Shown here in pieces: positions 5,588 through 9,718 of a stretch of DNA of 9,718 nt; position 1 is the stretch's first letter; every line of letters begins with the position of its first letter. The stretch lies in assembly GCA_016776525.1 (NCBI GenBank), contig JADHTD010000082.1, positions 1 through 9,718 on the forward strand, read 5' to 3'. A program made the position numbers and the translations under genes. Below the pieces are notes generated by a model that saw only the letters and a list, made by a program, of their open reading frames with translations, did no database searches and was not told the origin of the DNA. The DNA comes from Rhodospirillales bacterium (GTDB lineage: Bacteria > Pseudomonadota > Alphaproteobacteria > Rhodospirillales > JADHTD01).

Positions 5588-7011
5588 GGGCGCGGCCCCT
5601 TGGGGTCAAAGCAACTTTGCAACTGCTCCAGGAATGCCGCCTCGTCTTCCAGGCAGCGCAGGTCGAGAATGAAAGCGCCGCCATGGATCCGGCCGATGAC
5701 CGGGCGCGGCAGTTGGCGGAAGGCGACGGCCAGGCCTTTGAGGGCGGCCCCGGAACCGCGTTTGGCCGTCGGTGTGAGGGCCAGGGCGGCGCTGGGCAAC
5801 CGTTCGACGGGCAGCGAGCCGCTGCCGATCTGGCTCTGGCAGTCTTCGATGGCAACCGTGAAAGCGTCGCCCAGGTGGTGTTGCAGGGCCGGGGCCAGGC
5901 GTTCGGCACTGTCGCGGATATCGTCAACGGGCCGGGTCAGCAGCCGCAGCACCGGCAGGCGCTGGCACAATCGGTCCGGATCCAGGTAGAGGCGCAAGAC
6001 GGCATCGAGCGCCGCAATGATCATCTTGTCGTTGCGCAGGGCCCGCTTCATCGGGTTCTTCTTGATTTTGGCGACCAGATCGGCGCGCCCGGCGATGATG
6101 CCCGCCTGCGGTCCGCCCAGCAGTTTGTCGCCGCTGAAGGTGACCAGGTCGGCGCCCTGTTTCAAGGTATCCTGTGGTGTCGGTTCATAGGGCAGGCCAT
6201 AGGTGCGGAAGTCGACCAGTGTGCCGCTGCCCAGATCGACAATAAAGGGCAGGCCGTGTTCCCGGGCCAGGGCCGCCATGTCCTCTTCCGGCACCGCCTT
6301 GGTGAAGCCCTCGACGGCGTAATTCGACGTATGCACCTTCATCAGCAGCGCCGTCCTGGCGCTGACCGCCCCGGCGAAGTCCTTGAGGTGGGTGCGGTTG
6401 GTGGTGCCGACCTCGACCAGCTTGCAGCCGGCCCGTTTCATAATGTCGGGAATGCGGAAGGAGCCGCCGATCTCGATCAACTCGCCGCGCGACACCGGCA
6501 CCTCTTTGCGTTGGGCCAGGGTGTTGAGGACCAGCAGCACGGCGGCGGCATTGTTGTTGACGGTGGTGGCGGCTTCGGCCCCGGTCAGGCGGCAGATGAG
6601 GTTTTCCAGGTGGTCGTCCCGGTCGCCGCGTTTTCCCCTGTCCAGATCATATTCCACGTTGGCCGCAGATTGGGCCGTGCGTTCGATGGCGGCCAGGGCG
6701 GCGGCGGGCATCGGGGCCCGGCCCAGGTTGGTATGGATGACGGTACCGGTCAGGTTGAAGACGGGGGTCAGGCTGGACCGCGCTTCGGCCTCAAGCCGGT
6801 CGGCGGCCAGCGCAATAACTTTTTCATCGGACAGGTCACCGGCATCACCTGCCAGAACGTCCCGGCGCAGGGTCTCCAGTGTGGCGCGAAGGGTGTCGAC
6901 GACGGCCCGGCGGCCATGGCCGTCGATCAGGAAAGCGGCCTCCGCCCGGCCCAGAAGTTTATCGACGGAGGGCAGGGCGCGCAGGGCGTTGTCAGGCTTT
7001 GTATCCGTCAT
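5584..7011 (-). CDS. selA: L-seryl-tRNA(Sec) selenium transferase SelA
   Basis: PLP-dependent enzyme of 475 aa that converts Ser-tRNA(Sec) to Sec-tRNA(Sec) using selenophosphate. E. coli SelA (463 aa) forms a decamer. Conserved blocks are NLTGTVIHTNLGRAP (86-100), TTVNNNAAAVLL (149-160) and VDLGSGTLVD (258-267). The PLP-lysine motif TFSGDKLLGGPQAG (291-304) places the Schiff-base lysine at 296, next to E. coli Lys295. The start ATG 7011 follows a strong AGGAGG about 9 nt upstream. It lies 22 nt after the selD fusion gene and overlaps selB by 4 nt. SelA also needs SerRS, encoded elsewhere, to charge the selC product. Nothing is missing from the active site. Confidence 0.97.
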   Translation of the reverse strand: MTDTKPDNALRALPSVDKLLGRAEAAFLIDGHGRRAVVDTLRATLETLRRDVLAGDAGDLSDEKVIALAADRLEAEARSSLTPVFNLTGTVIHTNLGRAPMPAAALAAIERTAQSAANVEYDLDRGKRGDRDDHLENLICRLTGAEAATTVNNNAAAVLLVLNTLAQRKEVPVSRGELIEIGGSFRIPDIMKRAGCKLVEVGTTNRTHLKDFAGAVSARTALLMKVHTSNYAVEGFTKAVPEEDMAALAREHGLPFIVDLGSGTLVDFRTYGLPYEPTPQDTLKQGADLVTFSGDKLLGGPQAGIIAGRADLVAKIKKNPMKRALRNDKMIIAALDAVLRLYLDPDRLCQRLPVLRLLTRPVDDIRDSAERLAPALQHHLGDAFTVAIEDCQSQIGSGSLPVERLPSAALALTPTAKRGSGAALKGLAVAFRQLPRPVIGRIHGGAFILDLRCLEDEAAFLEQLQSCFDPKGPRP

Positions 7012-7033
7012 GGTGTCGTTTCCTCCTCGGTCC

Positions 7034-9301
7034 TCAGGCGCTAATCGTCACCGGGGCCTGGTTGCCGCCCGGCTCATTGACGGTGCCGATAACGGCAGCC
7101 TCCGCATAGCCTTTTGAGCGCAGTTCATCAAGACAGGCCTGGGCGGCGTCTGCCGGTACCCCGGCCAGCAGGCCGCCCGCCGTCTGCGGATCGAACAGCA
7201 GGGGGTATAGCGCCTCTTTCGCTGCCGCCTCACCGTTGCGAAGGGAGCGTTTCTGGGTTTCATTTTGGGGGGTTAAGGAACTGGCGATGCCTTGTTTAGA
7301 CAGCTCCCCGGCACCGTCGAGCACAGGCAGGGCGGCCAGCTTAATATCGGCGCTTGCGCCCGAGGCCTCCAGCATTTCCGTCAGGTGCCCGAGCAGGCCG
7401 AAACCGGAAATATCGGTGCAGGCGGTAACAGTGTGGCGGCGCAGGATGCCGACGGCGGCGTCGTTGGATTGCTGCATGACGGCAAGCGCCCCTTCGATCC
7501 AGCGGCCCTTGGCGCGGCCCCGCATGTCGGCGGCAAAAAGCACACCGGTGCCCAGGGGCTTGGTCAGGATCAGAACATTGCCGGGACGCAGGCCGCCCTT
7601 GCGCAAGATGTGTTCCGGGTCGGCGATACCATTCAAGGCAAAGCCCAGGGCCGTTTCAGCCCCTTCGCCGGTGTGGCCGCCGACGAGGCGGGCCCCGGCC
7701 GGGCCGAGCATGCTCAAGGCACCGGCCATCAATTGGGTCAGCTCATGCTCGGTTTTTTCCGCCAGGCCATGGGGCAGGGTCACCAGCACCAGGGCCGAAT
7801 GGGGGTCGGCGCCCATGGCATAGAGGTCGTTGAGGGCATGGTTGGCGGCAATGCGTCCGAACACATAGGGGTCATCGATAAAGGCCCGGAAGCCATCGAC
7901 GGTGTTGACCAGAACCTTGCCGGGAGGGATTTCCAGGACGGCGGCATCGTCGGGCTCGTCCAGCCCGATGACGATGCCGGTTTCTTCGTTACGGTTGATC
8001 GATTGCAAAACCCGCTTGAGGACATCCGGGCCGATCTTGGCGCCGCAGCCGCCGCAGCGCATGTCGTCGCCCAGGTTGCGGAGGGTCGCCGCATCGGCCA
8101 GTCCCGCCGGAACGTCCGCCGTCCCGTCAGGAGAGGCCATCTCTGGCAGGGTGTTGAACTTGTCCATGAAACGGCGGTCGATCCAGTCTTTCCAGCGCCA
8201 TACCCAGGGGCCTTGCAGCGCCCAGCCGCCTTTCGAGGCGACGGCATATGTATCGCCGGTGCTGATCAGGCTGAGGAATTGCCGTTGCGGGCGGAACGGT
8301 TTGAGCGTTTGGCCGAGCAGGGAACGGCGCAGGTTTTCGCTCAACGGCGGTCCCTGGCGGACGGCGAAGACGCCGGACTTGGGCCGCGGATGGCCGTCGA
8401 CGGCGGCAATATCACCGCTGGCGAAAATTCCCGGGTGGGAGACCGATTGCAGGGTGTCGGCGACCCGGATAAAGCCTTTCTCGTCGGTGGCCAATCCGGC
8501 TTCGGCGGGCCAGGCCTGGGCGCTGGCTTCCGTCGTCCACAGGATGTGGTCGGTTTTGATTTCCAGACCCGAAGCGCAGGTAAGTTTATTTGCTTCGACC
8601 CCAACCACCCGTTCCCCGGCATGCACGGCGACGCCCCGTTCGGCCAAGACCCGCTGGAATGCCGCCTGCACCCGTTTGTTATGGCTCGGCAGCACGCTAT
8701 CGGCGGCGGTTACAAGGTGGAACTGCAATCGCGCCGGATCACCACCTTGGTCCTGCAGTTCCCCCGCCAATTGGTGGCGGACCGAAAGCAGAAGCTCGAC
8801 GCCACCGGCGCCACCGCCGACAACGGCGATGGTAACGGGGCCGGTGGTTTGCCGCATGCGGGCGCGAATGGCGGCCCAGCGTTGCAAAAAGCGGTCGATG
8901 GGTTTGACGGCCAGGGCATGGTCGCGGACACCGGAAATGCCCTGGTCGGCAGGCGTCGAGCCGATGTTAATGGCCAACAGGTCATAGGAGACCGGCGGTC
9001 GGCCTTCGCAGATCACCTGCTTGTTGTCCCCGTCGAGGCCGATGGCCTTGTCGTGCAAAAGCCGGGCCCCGGCAAACCGGGCCAGCGGGCCGAGGTCGAT
9101 GTGGGCATCGTCGAATGTGTAATGACCGGCCAGCAGACCCGGCAACATGCCGGAATAGGGCGCCTGCATGTCTTTGCAGATCAGCGTCAGGCGAACACCG
9201 GGTATGGGCTTCATGGCGAAGGATTTGAGCACCGAGACGTGGCTGTGGCCGCCTCCGACGAGGACGAGGTCTTTGACAGCAGGGAGATCCGAAGGCTTCA
9301 A
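7034..9301 (-). CDS. selD: NADH dehydrogenase-like/SelD fusion: FAD oxidoreductase plus selenide, water dikinase
   Basis: Two-domain protein of 755 aa. Residues 1 to about 385 form a pyridine nucleotide-disulfide oxidoreductase-like domain. It has an FAD Rossmann motif LVGGGHSHV (14-22), an NAD(P)-binding motif VVGGGAGGVEL (160-170) and the FAD-contacting GIFASGDIAA (291-300). No CxxC or CxxxxC redox pair is visible, so it resembles NDH-2-type enzymes more than thioredoxin reductase. Residues from about 410 on are SelD, which makes selenophosphate from selenide and ATP. Cys419 and Lys422 align with E. coli Cys17 and Lys20, while Ala421 replaces Cys19. DEPDDAAV (448-455), GGHTGEGAET (541-550) and DPQTAGG (704-710) are conserved. 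The start is TTG, supported by AGAGGA 8 nt upstream. Such fusions are known in bacteria; the role of the flavin domain is unsettled. Confidence 0.95.
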   Translation of the reverse strand: MKPSDLPAVKDLVLVGGGHSHVSVLKSFAMKPIPGVRLTLICKDMQAPYSGMLPGLLAGHYTFDDAHIDLGPLARFAGARLLHDKAIGLDGDNKQVICEGRPPVSYDLLAINIGSTPADQGISGVRDHALAVKPIDRFLQRWAAIRARMRQTTGPVTIAVVGGGAGGVELLLSVRHQLAGELQDQGGDPARLQFHLVTAADSVLPSHNKRVQAAFQRVLAERGVAVHAGERVVGVEANKLTCASGLEIKTDHILWTTEASAQAWPAEAGLATDEKGFIRVADTLQSVSHPGIFASGDIAAVDGHPRPKSGVFAVRQGPPLSENLRRSLLGQTLKPFRPQRQFLSLISTGDTYAVASKGGWALQGPWVWRWKDWIDRRFMDKFNTLPEMASPDGTADVPAGLADAATLRNLGDDMRCGGCGAKIGPDVLKRVLQSINRNEETGIVIGLDEPDDAAVLEIPPGKVLVNTVDGFRAFIDDPYVFGRIAANHALNDLYAMGADPHSALVLVTLPHGLAEKTEHELTQLMAGALSMLGPAGARLVGGHTGEGAETALGFALNGIADPEHILRKGGLRPGNVLILTKPLGTGVLFAADMRGRAKGRWIEGALAVMQQSNDAAVGILRRHTVTACTDISGFGLLGHLTEMLEASGASADIKLAALPVLDGAGELSKQGIASSLTPQNETQKRSLRNGEAAAKEALYPLLFDPQTAGGLLAGVPADAAQACLDELRSKGYAEAAVIGTVNEPGGNQAPVTISA

Positions 9302-9640
9302 GGAATCGGTCCTCTTACAAGTTATTGGTGGATCGGTGCACCCGGCGCCGGTCCGGCTCGTCTCGGAGCCTCAGATGCTAGGTATAGAAGGCCATAACCC
9401 GGCATTCAAGAAGGTACCGGTTGGTGCCTGTCACCTGAATGAAATCAATGACTAAGAAGGTGGGTGAACGGAAAACCGGGAAAAGGGGTGATTTTAATTA
9501 ACCACACTAATAATAAGCTCTTGACGTTTGCGGGGAGCATAACCACCTGCAAACAATCGGGGATTTAAAGGATTTCGACGCCTCATGGGGGTTAATAATA
9601 AACGTCTGGGGTACCGGTTTATGAGCCGGGGAGTAGCCCT
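9302..9640. other. intergenic region between selD and a divergent membrane-protein gene
   Basis: A 339-bp gap without a convincing gene. The left part is the selD leader, with a 10-bp palindrome CCGGCGCCGG (9342-9351) and the selD promoter candidate. The right part is AT-richer. It holds two copies of TAATAATAA (9508-9516, 9593-9601), two copies of GGTACCGGTT (9413-9422, 9610-9619), and an imperfect hairpin with arms GTTTGC (9526-9531) and GCAAAC (9549-9554). A TTGACG at 9521-9526 has no good -10 partner at 16-18 nt, so the + strand promoter is not identified. I recognise no riboswitch class. Confidence 0.6.
9381..9409 (-). promoter_or_regulatory. candidate promoter of the selD-selA-selB operon
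   Basis: On the - strand, TTGAAT (9409-9404) and TATACC (9386-9381) are separated by exactly 17 nt, a good sigma70-type spacing. The predicted start near 9374 leaves a leader of about 72 nt before the TTG start of selD, with a GC-rich palindrome in the leader. The three sel genes (gaps +22 and -4 nt) would form one transcript from here. Confidence 0.45.
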
Positions 9641-9718
9641 ATGAAAGACAAAAAACTTATAAAATCAATGCGGTCCCTGTTTGTCCGCCGCTATGTGATG
9701 GCGCTGGTTATCATCGCC
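9641..9718 (+). CDS. 5' end of an unidentified membrane-anchored protein (partial)
   Basis: The first 26 codons run off the window edge. A basic stretch (MKDKKLIKSMRSLFVRR) is followed by the start of a hydrophobic segment (YVMALVIIA), the pattern of an uncleaved N-terminal membrane anchor with its basic side in the cytoplasm. GGGGAG (9628-9633), 7 nt before ATG 9641, is a good ribosome-binding site. An earlier ATG at 9621 stops after a few codons. Proteins starting this way are often sensor kinases or other membrane signalling proteins, but no diagnostic domain is visible. The gene is transcribed away from selD. Confidence 0.65.
   Translation, partial: MKDKKLIKSMRSLFVRRYVMALVIIA

Noticed and set aside
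3680..5989. Long open frame on the + strand opposite selB and selA (about 769 codons)
   Set aside because: It is antisense to clearly conserved selB and selA, its product is Gly/Arg/Gln-rich low complexity, and long antisense frames are expected in GC-rich DNA.
7292..9397. Long open frame on the + strand opposite the selD fusion
   Set aside because: The fully conserved SelD and oxidoreductase motifs lie on the - strand. The + strand product has no recognisable domain.
9168..9455. 95-codon + strand frame overlapping the selD start and promoter
   Set aside because: Half of it is antisense to selD, it has no good ribosome-binding site, and the product has no family features.
1..9718. CRISPR array, insertion sequence or transposase
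   Set aside because: No regularly spaced repeats, terminal inverted repeats with a transposase frame, or recombinase motifs were seen.

Overview
The window looks like chromosomal DNA from a GC-rich proteobacterium, most likely an alphaproteobacterium. The grounds are GC-rich coding sequence, ATGA start/stop overlaps, and a selenophosphate synthetase fused to an FAD/NAD(P)H oxidoreductase domain. The lineage is inferred from gene style only.

Left part (1-2478, + strand): the tail of an unidentified CDS, then two tandem PhnE-type ABC permease genes (103-894, 891-1703). All three are chained by 4-nt ATGA overlaps, so this is the distal end of a phosphonate-type uptake operon. After a short gap with a candidate promoter and a perfect inverted repeat comes a RutE-like nitroreductase (1813-2478).

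Middle (2479-3685): the selenocysteine tRNA gene selC lies on the - strand with anticodon UCA and an encoded CCA. Divergent from it is a small three-helix membrane protein preceded by a long hairpin. Next comes an AT-rich - strand lipoprotein gene of unknown function. A 21-bp sequence identical to the last seven codons of selB, stop included, lies at 3092-3112, so the lipoprotein gene sits between two copies of the selB 3' end.

Right part (3686-9301, - strand): a compact operon selD(fusion)-selA-selB. SelD makes selenophosphate, SelA converts Ser-tRNA(Sec) to Sec-tRNA(Sec), and SelB delivers it to UGA codons. With selC, the full bacterial selenocysteine synthesis and decoding set is present. 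Only the serylation step (SerRS) and the selenoprotein genes lie elsewhere. The sel operon has a plausible sigma70-type promoter at 9381-9409.

Right edge: a 339-bp intergenic region (9302-9640) holds the sel promoter, short repeats and a hairpin. It is followed by the first 26 codons of a divergent + strand gene for a membrane-anchored protein that runs out of the window.
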